64,000 nt of DNA, from assembly GCF_000262245.1 (NCBI RefSeq), contig NZ_AJSX01000022.1:40462-104461 (forward strand). The letters run 5' to 3'. Shown one piece after another: positions 56,697-64,000 of this stretch; position 1 is the first letter of the stretch; every line of letters starts with the position of its first letter. The notes below the pieces were generated by a model. That model worked only from the letters and a program-made list of their open reading frames with translations, ran no database searches and had not been told where the DNA came from. The position numbers were made by a program, and so were the translations under genes. Source of the stretch: Pasteurella bettyae CCUG 2042 (GTDB taxonomy: Bacteria; Pseudomonadota; Gammaproteobacteria; Enterobacterales; Pasteurellaceae).

Positions 56697-58103
56697 TTAG
56701 CGCAATTTATCTGCCAGTAAAAACTGTAGTACTGAATCCATTCTTAAATGAGGAATAATATCACCATTTTCTAGATGCTGTGGTTCAAAATGATCAAATT
56801 CAAAACGTTGCGTTTCCCAAAAATCAGCACTTGGTAATTTACTTGGAACTGAACCAGGATAGATTGTAATCTTTTGTTTATCTCTAGAACGAACACCTTG
56901 CACCGCTTTTATGCTCTTACCATTTTGATTCACAATAACTTGTTGAGTCGCACGAATTGCAGCTATCGCTGTATATTCTGTTTCAATACCTTCAAATTCT
57001 GCATGACGCCCACCATCTTGTACAAGTTGACGCATTAAACTGACTAAATTAGGCAATTGATCAGTCGTAATATGATCAGCTTTCGTAGCAATAAACATTA
57101 GTTTGTCTATCCGTGGTGAGAATAACCGATTAAGTAAAGTACGTTTACCATAGTGAAAATTCTTAAAGAGTTGTTGTAGCCCTTCTTGCATATCTGTAAA
57201 GGCTTGATGACCATGATTAATTGGTGTTAAACAATCTGCTAAAATAACTTGCCGATCAAAATTGGCAAAGTAATTTTCATAGAAACCTTTTACTATTTTA
57301 TTGCGATAATAGTCGTAACGTTGAGTTAATATACTAAAATAACTATTTGATTTACAAGTATTTCTAAGATGATGCCATTGTTGTTCCGATAAATGAGATA
57401 AAGGAAAAAATTGTAATGCAGGAGCCCCTTCTAATTCACCTGGAAGCACAAAACGACCAGGCTGAATAAAATGCAAACCTTGTGCCTTACAAGCTTGTAA
57501 GTAATCGGTGTAATCTTTCGCAATTTGAGCCAACATATCTTCATTAGCAATTGCCGTTAAATCCAATTTTTTGACTTTATTCAACCAAACTTGTGAAAGC
57601 TCAACACGTCTACCTTGGTATATGTGCGCTTGTTCCATTGACCATTTTTGATAATTTAAATCTAATAAAGGTAAATCTAATAACCATTCTCCAGGATAAT
57701 CAAAAATATCCACATATAATGTCCCCTTTTCTTTAATGTGGCTAAGAATTCCTTGATTATAATATCGAATAGCTAAACGAGTTTCGCTTACTCCACGTGT
57801 TGACTCTGGCCATTTAGGGGGTTGACTCATCAGAGCATTAAGATTACTTTCATAATCAAACCGAGGAATACTCAAATTCACTTGAGGTATACGCTTCACA
57901 CCCACAATATTTTTATTACGTACAGCTTCAAACAATGGCAGATGTTGGTTTGTGATACCATCAATACTCGTTAATTGATTAATTAAGCTAGTAATAAAAG
58001 CAGTTTTACCACTTCGACTCAAACCTGTAATCGCAATACGCAAAGTTCGATCTAAACCACGATTAATAAATTGATTTACTTCTCTTTGAATGCTGTGAAA
58101 CAT
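56697..58103 (-). CDS. ycjX: YcjX-family P-loop ATP/GTP-binding protein
   Basis: Stress-related nucleotide-binding protein of the YcjX/DUF463 family. It has about 468 residues from the ATG at 58103 (MFHSIQREVNQFINRGLD). A TTG at 58130 is also in frame but has no ribosome-binding site I can see. Walker A is TGLSRSGKTAF. Further conserved blocks are RVPQVNLSIPRFDYESNL, YVDIFDYPGEWLLDLP and FIATKADHITTDQ (NKxD-like). In E. coli ycjX lies in the psp region; here it precedes sapA divergently. The biochemical function is not known. Confidence 0.9.
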   Translation of the reverse strand: MFHSIQREVNQFINRGLDRTLRIAITGLSRSGKTAFITSLINQLTSIDGITNQHLPLFEAVRNKNIVGVKRIPQVNLSIPRFDYESNLNALMSQPPKWPESTRGVSETRLAIRYYNQGILSHIKEKGTLYVDIFDYPGEWLLDLPLLDLNYQKWSMEQAHIYQGRRVELSQVWLNKVKKLDLTAIANEDMLAQIAKDYTDYLQACKAQGLHFIQPGRFVLPGELEGAPALQFFPLSHLSEQQWHHLRNTCKSNSYFSILTQRYDYYRNKIVKGFYENYFANFDRQVILADCLTPINHGHQAFTDMQEGLQQLFKNFHYGKRTLLNRLFSPRIDKLMFIATKADHITTDQLPNLVSLMRQLVQDGGRHAEFEGIETEYTAIAAIRATQQVIVNQNGKSIKAVQGVRSRDKQKITIYPGSVPSKLPSADFWETQRFEFDHFEPQHLENGDIIPHLRMDSVLQFLLADKLR

Positions 58104-58272
58104 ATAAATATTTTTCCCAAAATGTATCAATAAAAAATGTCAGATGATTTATTCGCAATCTTATAAAATGCTTTAAAATACCGTTTTTCCCTGAATTCCA
58201 ATAGATTAAAGATAGCCAATTTCATCAATATATTTTAAAATTCCCCTATAATTTATCACGAATAACTTTGAT

Positions 58273-59976
58273 ATGCTTATTAGAAAAATTGCTTTTATTC
58301 ATTTTCTGTTTCTTTTTATTAGCTTACCATCAATTGTATTAGCTGCACCTCGTGTACCTGAAGAATTAACAGAAAATGGACTAGTTTACTGTACACATAG
58401 TTCTGGCTTCTCATTTAATCCGCAAACTGCGGATGCAGGAACCAGTATGAATGTAGTCACAGAACAAATCTATAATAAATTATTTGAAATCAGAAATAAT
58501 AGCTCTCGACTTGAACCATCGCTTGCTGAATCTTATAAAATTTCTGAAGATGGTAAATTAATTACTATTCATTTGCGTAAAGGGGTTAAATTCCATAGCA
58601 CACCTTGGTTTACACCTAGCCGTGATTTTAATTCAGATGATGTTGTTTATTCCTTAAATCGTGTTTTAGGTCATGATACTTCATTACCTGAATTTGATAA
58701 CAATAATGAAGAAAATAATACTAACCGCCAATATCAAATTTTTCATGAGCTAGCTAAAAAAACAAGATTTCCCTATTTTGATAGCATAAAGCTCAATAAA
58801 AAAATTGAAAAAGTTACCGCACTAGATCCTTATACCGTACAAATTCAATTATTTGCACCAGATGCATCTATTCTGTCTCATTTAGCCAGCCAATATGCTA
58901 TTATTTTCTCTCATGAATATGCACTTCAATTAAATTCGGATGATAATTTAATTCAATTAGATTTATTACCTGTAGGAACAGGTCCATATCAATTAAAAAA
59001 TTATTTTCGTAACCAATATATCAGACTTATCCGCAACGAAGACTATTGGAATAAAGAAGCTAAAATTCAAAATATTATTATTGATTTATCACCAGATCGC
59101 ACAGGACGTTTGGCAAAATTCTTTAATGGAGAATGTCAAATTGCTGCCTTTCCTGATGTCAGCCAATTAGGTTTATTGCGTCAAGATGGAGAACGTTTCC
59201 AGACAACATTAACAGACGGTATGAATTTAGCCTTCTTAGCATTTAATTTTAAACGTCCACAAATGCAAGATATTGAATTGCGTAGAGCTATTTCTCAAGC
59301 AATTAATCGTCATCGAATTATTAAAGATATTTATTACAACACTGCAAGTGTTGCCAATAGTATTATTCCAAGTGTTTCTTGGGCAGGCATTGCGGACAAT
59401 CCAACATTTGCTTACGATTATTCGCCAGTCAAAGCTCGTAAAGTTCTTGCTAATCAAAAACTCACCTTAGAAATGTGGGTATTAAATGAAGATCAGGTTT
59501 ATAATCCATCCCCGATAAAAATGGCTGAACTTATAAAGTATGATCTAAAACGCGCTGGAGTTGATGTAAATGTGCGGTTAATTTCGCGTAATTTTTTAAT
59601 GGAACAACTACGTAATAATAATGAAAATTATGATCTTATTTTAGGTGGCTGGCTTGCTGTTAGCCTTGATCCAGATAGCTTCATGAGACCTATTTTAAGT
59701 TGTAGAACAACAAATGAAATTACTAACATTTCTAACTGGTGTTCATCAAGTTTTGAAGAAATTCTTGATCGAGCATTGATTAGCCCAAATCCCAATTTAC
59801 GTGCTATAGATTATCGTCTTGCAGAACAGCAAGTTTTATCTGAATTGCCGATAATCCCAATTGCCAGTGTAAAACGGATTTTAATATCTAATACAAAGGT
59901 TAAAGGCGTGAGTATGAACCCATTTGGTAGTATTTCATTTGATAAACTCTCCTTAGAAAAAGGAAATAAAAAATGA
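58273..59976 (+). CDS. sapA: peptide ABC transporter, substrate-binding protein SapA
   Basis: Periplasmic receptor of the Sap system, which in Haemophilus binds antimicrobial peptides and heme and delivers them for import. It has 567 residues. A signal peptide ends near SIVLA. The SBP-5 (DppA/OppA-like) fold shows GLVYCTHSSGFSFNPQ near the N-terminus, LEPSLAESYKISEDGKLITI, ILPDRTGRLAKFF and ELRRAISQAINRHRI. First gene of sapABCDF, divergent from ycjX. The stop overlaps the sapB start by 4 nt. Confidence 0.95.
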   Translation: MLIRKIAFIHFLFLFISLPSIVLAAPRVPEELTENGLVYCTHSSGFSFNPQTADAGTSMNVVTEQIYNKLFEIRNNSSRLEPSLAESYKISEDGKLITIHLRKGVKFHSTPWFTPSRDFNSDDVVYSLNRVLGHDTSLPEFDNNNEENNTNRQYQIFHELAKKTRFPYFDSIKLNKKIEKVTALDPYTVQIQLFAPDASILSHLASQYAIIFSHEYALQLNSDDNLIQLDLLPVGTGPYQLKNYFRNQYIRLIRNEDYWNKEAKIQNIIIDLSPDRTGRLAKFFNGECQIAAFPDVSQLGLLRQDGERFQTTLTDGMNLAFLAFNFKRPQMQDIELRRAISQAINRHRIIKDIYYNTASVANSIIPSVSWAGIADNPTFAYDYSPVKARKVLANQKLTLEMWVLNEDQVYNPSPIKMAELIKYDLKRAGVDVNVRLISRNFLMEQLRNNNENYDLILGGWLAVSLDPDSFMRPILSCRTTNEITNISNWCSSSFEEILDRALISPNPNLRAIDYRLAEQQVLSELPIIPIASVKRILISNTKVKGVSMNPFGSISFDKLSLEKGNKK

Positions 59977-60938
59977 TTTATTCTTTATTACGCCGCATAT
60001 TTCTATTTATTATTATCTTATTTATTTTAAGTTTAGTTAGTTATACTATTTTCATGCGGGATCCTGTTAATCAAGTCTTTGCTGAACCTTATTTTTATTC
60101 AGGTTATTTAGTTTATGTAAAAAACTTATTACAAGGTGATTTTGGAATAACATACAATGGTGGTGATTCCCTACTGACTCTGATTCTTACTGTGCTTCCT
60201 CCCACATTAGAATTATGTTTCTTTGCTATGTTTTTAGCCCTTTTATTTGGTTTACCTTTAGGTCTGGCTGCAACGTACCTAAATAAAAACTCATTTGGTA
60301 AAACGATCAAAGTACTTTCTTCTTTAGGTTTATCCGTTCCGATTTTTTGGATCGGACCACTATTACTCTATGTCGCTGCGATTTATCATTGGGAAATTTC
60401 TGCTGTAGGTCCTTTCAATTTACTCTATGAAATACCCACAATCACAGGATTTACTGCTATTGATGTGTGGTTTATAGATGAACCTTATCGGATCAAAGTT
60501 ATCCAAAATGTATTCCAACATTTAGTTTTACCAACTTTAGTACTATCCATTTCACCGACCATGGAAATTACGCAATTTGTACAACAACGGACAGAATATA
60601 TTTTGTCACAAAATTATGTAAAATTATCACTAACCCAAGGTTGGTCTCCATGGAAAATATTGACCAGATATATTATTCATAACACATTACCCGTTCTTAT
60701 TCCTCTAATGCCTCGTTTAGTTACATTTGTATTAGCACAAAGTATGTTAATTGAGGGAATTTTTGCGTGGCCTGGGATTGGTCGTTGGATGATGGATGCT
60801 GTTGCACAACAAGATTATAATAGTATCTCTGCAGGAGTAATGGTTATCGGCTTATTTATTATTTTAATTAATCTATTTGCTGATATATTAACATTCATTC
60901 TTGATCCATTTAATAAGAAGGGCTGGTATGCAAGATAA
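59973..60938 (+). CDS. sapB: peptide ABC transporter permease SapB
   Basis: First of two inner-membrane permeases of the Sap importer. It has 321 residues, DppB/OppB type, with an N-terminal helix and five more. The EAA-like loop is RTEYILSQNYVKLSLTQGWSPWKIL. ATGA overlap with sapA suggests translational coupling. The last 11 nt overlap the sapC start. Confidence 0.93.
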   Translation: MIYSLLRRIFLFIIILFILSLVSYTIFMRDPVNQVFAEPYFYSGYLVYVKNLLQGDFGITYNGGDSLLTLILTVLPPTLELCFFAMFLALLFGLPLGLAATYLNKNSFGKTIKVLSSLGLSVPIFWIGPLLLYVAAIYHWEISAVGPFNLLYEIPTITGFTAIDVWFIDEPYRIKVIQNVFQHLVLPTLVLSISPTMEITQFVQQRTEYILSQNYVKLSLTQGWSPWKILTRYIIHNTLPVLIPLMPRLVTFVLAQSMLIEGIFAWPGIGRWMMDAVAQQDYNSISAGVMVIGLFIILINLFADILTFILDPFNKKGWYAR

Positions 60939-61815
60939 AGAGCCTTATGAATTCCGTAACACAGAAGCTGTGAAAGCTATCTGGTATATTTTTCGACGTT
61001 CTCGAATTACCATGTTTAGCCTTTATGCTTTCATTGGTTTAATTTTATTAGCGATACTTAGTCCATTCATTACACCTTACAACAGTAATACACAATTTAT
61101 AGGACAAGAACTTATCCCCCCATCTTGGTTTCCAGATGGTGAAGTCATCTATTTTTTTGGTACTGATGATATAGGACGTGATCTTCTAAGCCGTTTAATT
61201 GCAGGTGTCACATATACCTTTGGTTCCGCAACAATTGTCATTATCTTTACAGGAATTTTAGGTGGCATATTAGGCATCATCGCGGGAATGTCTACAGGAA
61301 TAAGATCAAGAATTTTAAGTCATTTTCTTGATGCTTTCTTATCAGTCCCTATTTTATTAATTGCTATGATTATTGCAACGCTCATGGAAGCAAGTCTATT
61401 CAATGCAATGCTAGCTATTTTTTTAGCTTTATTACCGCACTTTATCCATGAAATTTATCAAGCGATTCAGCAAGAGTTAAAAAAAGAATATGTACTTATG
61501 TTACAACTAGATGGTTCATCTAATATAGAATTATTAAAAGAAACTATTTTGCCAAATATTAGCGTACACTATATTAAAGAACTGACACGTGCATTTGTTG
61601 TTGCTATTCTTGATATTAGTGCTCTTAGCTTTATTTCCTTGGGTGCACAGAGACCTGCTCCTGAATGGGGAGCGATGATTAGAGATTCATTAGAACTCAT
61701 TTATCTCGCACCTTGGACTGTGATCTTACCAGGTATTGCAATTATAACTTCTTCTCTCATTGTTATTATTCTAGGAACAGGCATAAGTAAAGCCATTGAA
61801 AAATATTATAAATAG
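60928..61815 (+). CDS. sapC: peptide ABC transporter permease SapC
   Basis: Second permease, DppC/OppC type. It has 295 residues from the ATG at 60928 ([16 protein letters not shown]); reading from 60901 would add nine codons inside sapB. The N-terminal cytoplasmic segment and one helix precede the permease domain. [20 protein letters not shown] is the typical OppC motif. The EAA loop is [23 protein letters not shown]. An uptake signal lies near 61436. Confidence 0.93.
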   Translation: MQDKEPYEFRNTEAVKAIWYIFRRSRITMFSLYAFIGLILLAILSPFITPYNSNTQFIGQELIPPSWFPDGEVIYFFGTDDIGRDLLSRLIAGVTYTFGSATIVIIFTGILGGILGIIAGMSTGIRSRILSHFLDAFLSVPILLIAMIIATLMEASLFNAMLAIFLALLPHFIHEIYQAIQQELKKEYVLMLQLDGSSNIELLKETILPNISVHYIKELTRAFVVAILDISALSFISLGAQRPAPEWGAMIRDSLELIYLAPWTVILPGIAIITSSLIVIILGTGISKAIEKYYK

Positions 61816-61823
61816 GTACAAAT

Positions 61824-62879
61824 ATGGCATTATTAGATATCAGAAACCTTAGTATTGAAGTTGATACGCCAAATGGACGAATTAAAATTGTTGATAATGT
61901 TGATCTCACCTTAAATGACGGCGATATTTGTGGACTCGTTGGAGAATCAGGCTCAGGAAAAAGTATTATTGCAAAAGTCATCAGTAATTCATTTAAAGAT
62001 AGCTGGATTATTACTGCCGATAGATTTCGATTTAACGACATAGAATTACTCAAACTAAGTCCTTATAAACGTCGTAAATTAGTCGGCAAAGAAATTTCAA
62101 TGATCTACCAAGAACCACTTACTTATTTAGATCCAAGTAAAAAAGTGGGCAAACAAATCATCCAAAATATTCCCTCCTGGACATTTAAGGGTAAAATTTG
62201 GCACTGGTTTGGGTGGAAAAAGCGTCGTGCAATTGAATTATTACATCGTGTCGGGATAAAAGATCATCAAGACATTATGAATAGTTATCCAAATGAAATT
62301 ACTGAAGGTGAAGGCCAAAAGGTTATGATTGCTATTGCAATAGCTAACCAGCCTCGATTACTTATTGCGGATGAACCAACTAATTCATTAGAACCCACGA
62401 CACAGCTACAAATATTTAAATTACTCTCCAGTATGAATCAAAATAATGGAACCTCTATTTTATTAGCTAGTAATGATATTTCTGGAATTAGTGAATGGTG
62501 TAATACTTTCACTGTACTTTATTGTGGACAAAATGCTGAATCAGGGCCAAAAGAAAATATTTTAGAAACACCACATCACCCATATACGGCTGCATTATTA
62601 CATTCAACACCAGATTTTACTCAACCATTACCATTAAAAAGTAAATTAAATACTTTAAAAGGAACTGTACCATTAATAGAACAAATGCCTATTGGTTGTA
62701 GATTAGGCCCACGTTGTCCTTTTGCACAAAAGAAATGTATTACAAAGCCGCCTTTACGTCATATTAAACAACATGAATTTGCCTGCCATTATCCACTTAA
62801 TTTATTGGAAACAGCACCTCGCAAAGAAAAATATATAATGAGCCCATTAACATTAAGCTCTGAAAGTAAAATTAGTTAA
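61824..62879 (+). CDS. sapD: peptide ABC transporter ATPase SapD
   Basis: ATP-binding subunit of the Sap importer (potassium-uptake link known in enterics). It has 351 residues, DppD type. Walker A is GESGSGKS and Walker [14 protein letters not shown]. The signature is degenerate, [14 protein letters not shown] instead of LSGGQ. The H-loop position reads ASNDIS, with Asn where His is expected. The C-terminal oligopeptide domain has the Cys cluster [14 protein letters not shown] that binds an iron-sulfur cluster in relatives. It lies 8 nt after sapC. Confidence 0.93.
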   Translation: MALLDIRNLSIEVDTPNGRIKIVDNVDLTLNDGDICGLVGESGSGKSIIAKVISNSFKDSWIITADRFRFNDIELLKLSPYKRRKLVGKEISMIYQEPLTYLDPSKKVGKQIIQNIPSWTFKGKIWHWFGWKKRRAIELLHRVGIKDHQDIMNSYPNEITEGEGQKVMIAIAIANQPRLLIADEPTNSLEPTTQLQIFKLLSSMNQNNGTSILLASNDISGISEWCNTFTVLYCGQNAESGPKENILETPHHPYTAALLHSTPDFTQPLPLKSKLNTLKGTVPLIEQMPIGCRLGPRCPFAQKKCITKPPLRHIKQHEFACHYPLNLLETAPRKEKYIMSPLTLSSESKIS

Positions 62880-62890
62880 AAGAGGAAAAT

Positions 62891-63697
62891 ATGAGTTCAT
62901 TATTACAAGTTCAATCATTATCTAAGTCTTTCGGGCGTAAATCTAGACTGTTCGGTAAAAATGATGTTAAAGCTGTGCAAAATGTTAGTTTTACTCTAGA
63001 AAAAAAGCAAATGCTTGCTATTATTGGCAAAAATGGTTCTGGAAAATCAACCTTGGCTAAAATGATTGTTGGCATCACTGAGCCAACTTCAGGAAATATA
63101 TTGTTTAATGGTAGTTCTCTTGTATATGGCGATTATCAACGCCGAGCGAATCATATTAGAATGGTATTCCAAGACACGAATAATGCATTTAACCCGAGAT
63201 TAAACGTGGGGCAAACCTTAGATGATCCGTTAAGATTGCTCACAACATTAAATGAAAAAGGCAGAAATGAACGTATATTTGATACATTATACTTAGTGGG
63301 GCTATCAGCTGAACATGCTAATATTCCTATTCACACACTAACAATGAGCCAAAAACAACGTGTTGCTCTTGCTCGTGCAATCATATTGGAGCCTGAAATT
63401 ATAATAATTGATGATGCTATTGGTTTTCTAGATGCCTCCGTAAAAACGCAGCTAACGAATTTATTACTAGATTTACAAGAAAGATTAGGACTTTCTTATA
63501 TTTATGTAGGTCAACATTTAGGCATTATCAAACATTGTGCAGATCAACTGTTAGTCATGGATAATGGGGAAATGATTGAATATGGTTCAACTAGAGAAAT
63601 TCTTACTCATCCCCAAAATGATATAACAAAACGCTTAATTGAAAGCTATTTTGGTAAGCTACTTACTGATAGTTCATGGCAAAATACACAAACTTAG
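62891..63697 (+). CDS. sapF: peptide ABC transporter ATPase SapF
   Basis: Second ATPase of the importer. It has 268 residues, DppF type. Walker A is GKNGSGKST. The signature is degenerate ([12 protein letters not shown]). Walker B reads [12 protein letters not shown], with Asp in the place of the catalytic Glu. The H-loop His is present (VGQHLG). SapF keeps the H-loop His and SapD keeps the catalytic Glu, so the two subunits differ in which conserved residues they retain. The gene is last in the operon; a relic of ndh follows. Confidence 0.92.
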   Translation: MSSLLQVQSLSKSFGRKSRLFGKNDVKAVQNVSFTLEKKQMLAIIGKNGSGKSTLAKMIVGITEPTSGNILFNGSSLVYGDYQRRANHIRMVFQDTNNAFNPRLNVGQTLDDPLRLLTTLNEKGRNERIFDTLYLVGLSAEHANIPIHTLTMSQKQRVALARAIILEPEIIIIDDAIGFLDASVKTQLTNLLLDLQERLGLSYIYVGQHLGIIKHCADQLLVMDNGEMIEYGSTREILTHPQNDITKRLIESYFGKLLTDSSWQNTQT

Positions 63698-63715
63698 CCT
63701 ATAAAAATATGCTGA

Positions 63716-63886
63716 TATATCTATCTAATATGTATAAAACTAATTGAGGGACGCTTTGCTAGATTAGCCTATATATCTCTCTATCGCCTACATCAACAAA
63801 AACTACATGGTTGCTTTAAAACGGGTCTTATTATTCTTATTGGTCGTTTAAATCGCTTTATCCGCCCATCATTAAAACTACACTAA
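63716..63886 (+). pseudogene. ndh: relic of the 3' end of ndh (NADH dehydrogenase type II)
   Basis: An open frame without a start reads [20 protein letters not shown], then [20 protein letters not shown] and PSLKLH, to a TAA at 63884-63886. This matches the C-terminal 47 or so residues of Ndh, which in E. coli end ...INRVIRPRLKLH. The rest of the gene is missing: upstream codons (63716-63745) are not recognisable and a stop precedes them at 63713. It is therefore a remnant of a lost or moved gene. A terminator (63898-63917) still follows. Confidence 0.75.
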
Positions 63887-63897
63887 AACGACAAAAT

Positions 63898-63917
63898 AGA
63901 GCTTATGCTCTCTTTTT
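63898..63917 (+). terminator. terminator after the ndh relic
   Basis: Stem AGAGC / GCTCT with loop TTAT, followed by CTTTTT. It may now end the sapABCDF transcript. The remaining 63918-64000 holds an uptake signal (AAAAGTGCGGTAT near 63932) and no gene I can support. Confidence 0.6.
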
Positions 63918-64000
63918 AATTTTAATAGATAAAAGTGCGGTATCACATGCTAAAATTTTTATTAATCATACGAGAGCCTTTTTATATCCAAATAGCAACA

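Noticed and set aside
1..64000. tRNA, rRNA, CRISPR, prophage or insertion-sequence features
   Set aside because: None was found on reading both strands. No tRNA cloverleaf, direct-repeat array, integrase or transposase reading frame was recognised; a tool search could still find a short one.

Overview
This window is chromosomal DNA from a member of the Pasteurellaceae. The sequence is AT-rich. It carries many copies of the Haemophilus/Aggregatibacter/Pasteurella-type DNA uptake signal (core AAGTGCGGT), both inside genes and as inverted pairs in terminators. The gene order (fur-fldA-ybfE region, seqA, menE, mscK, aroC, mepA, tauE-like, lpxM; dsbD, purH, purD, glyA; qseC-qseB-ygiW; ycjX-sapABCDF) is the one I associate with the Haemophilus group. 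Genus and species cannot be fixed from the sequence alone. Nearly all of it is core genome. There is no prophage, insertion sequence, CRISPR array, rRNA or tRNA gene that I can see.

Region by region. 1-4.5 kb: 5' part of metC, then the thiamine importer thiBPQ under a TPP riboswitch. 4.7-8.5 kb: glnE and the nitrosative-damage repair protein ytfE with an FNR-like box. 8.5-11.5 kb: qseC, qseB and ygiW, with a long inverted repeat between ygiW and qseB and a gene remnant beside the qseC 3' end. 11.6-17 kb: a DUF1294 membrane protein, glyA, a lipoprotein, purD and purH (PurR box). 17-17.6 kb: a gene-free stretch with a Fur-box-like site and a terminator, a candidate small RNA. 17.6-20 kb: dsbD and the alternative ribosomal protein pair rpmE2/rpmJ2. 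20-27 kb: a TetR repressor divergent from a complete export system (yhiI-rbbA-yhhJ-like plus an outer-membrane factor). 27.2-28.2 kb: a BASS-family transporter broken at a T9 run. 28.3-33.6 kb: parE, a copper nitrite reductase (nirK/aniA type) and parC, apparently one transcript. 33.7-36.9 kb: a LysR regulator divergent from an aspartate racemase and a DcuA-type C4-dicarboxylate/aspartate transporter. 36.9-39.7 kb: Sel1-repeat, YwiC-like, RidA-like and YafD-like proteins. 39.7-51.6 kb: a long minus-strand series, dnaX, apt, lpxM, tauE-like, mepA, aroC, mscK, menE, seqA. 51.6-56.6 kb: ybfF, ybfE, fldA, fur, gyrA. 56.7-64 kb: ycjX, the sapABCDF transporter and a relic of the 3' end of ndh.

Themes that link the genes. 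Anaerobic/nitrogen-oxide physiology: nirK reduces nitrite to NO, YtfE repairs iron centres damaged by NO, and DcuA with aspartate racemase could feed fumarate respiration. Metal response: fur, fldA, a Fur-like box by a candidate sRNA, and rpmE2/rpmJ2, which lack zinc-binding cysteine sets. Host interaction: qseBC/ygiW, sapABCDF and lpxM. The most unusual points are nirK between the two topoisomerase IV genes, the candidate Fur-controlled sRNA, the 25-bp inverted repeat in the ygiW-qseB leader, the A10 slippery site in dnaX, the T9 frameshift in the BASS transporter, and two gene relics.
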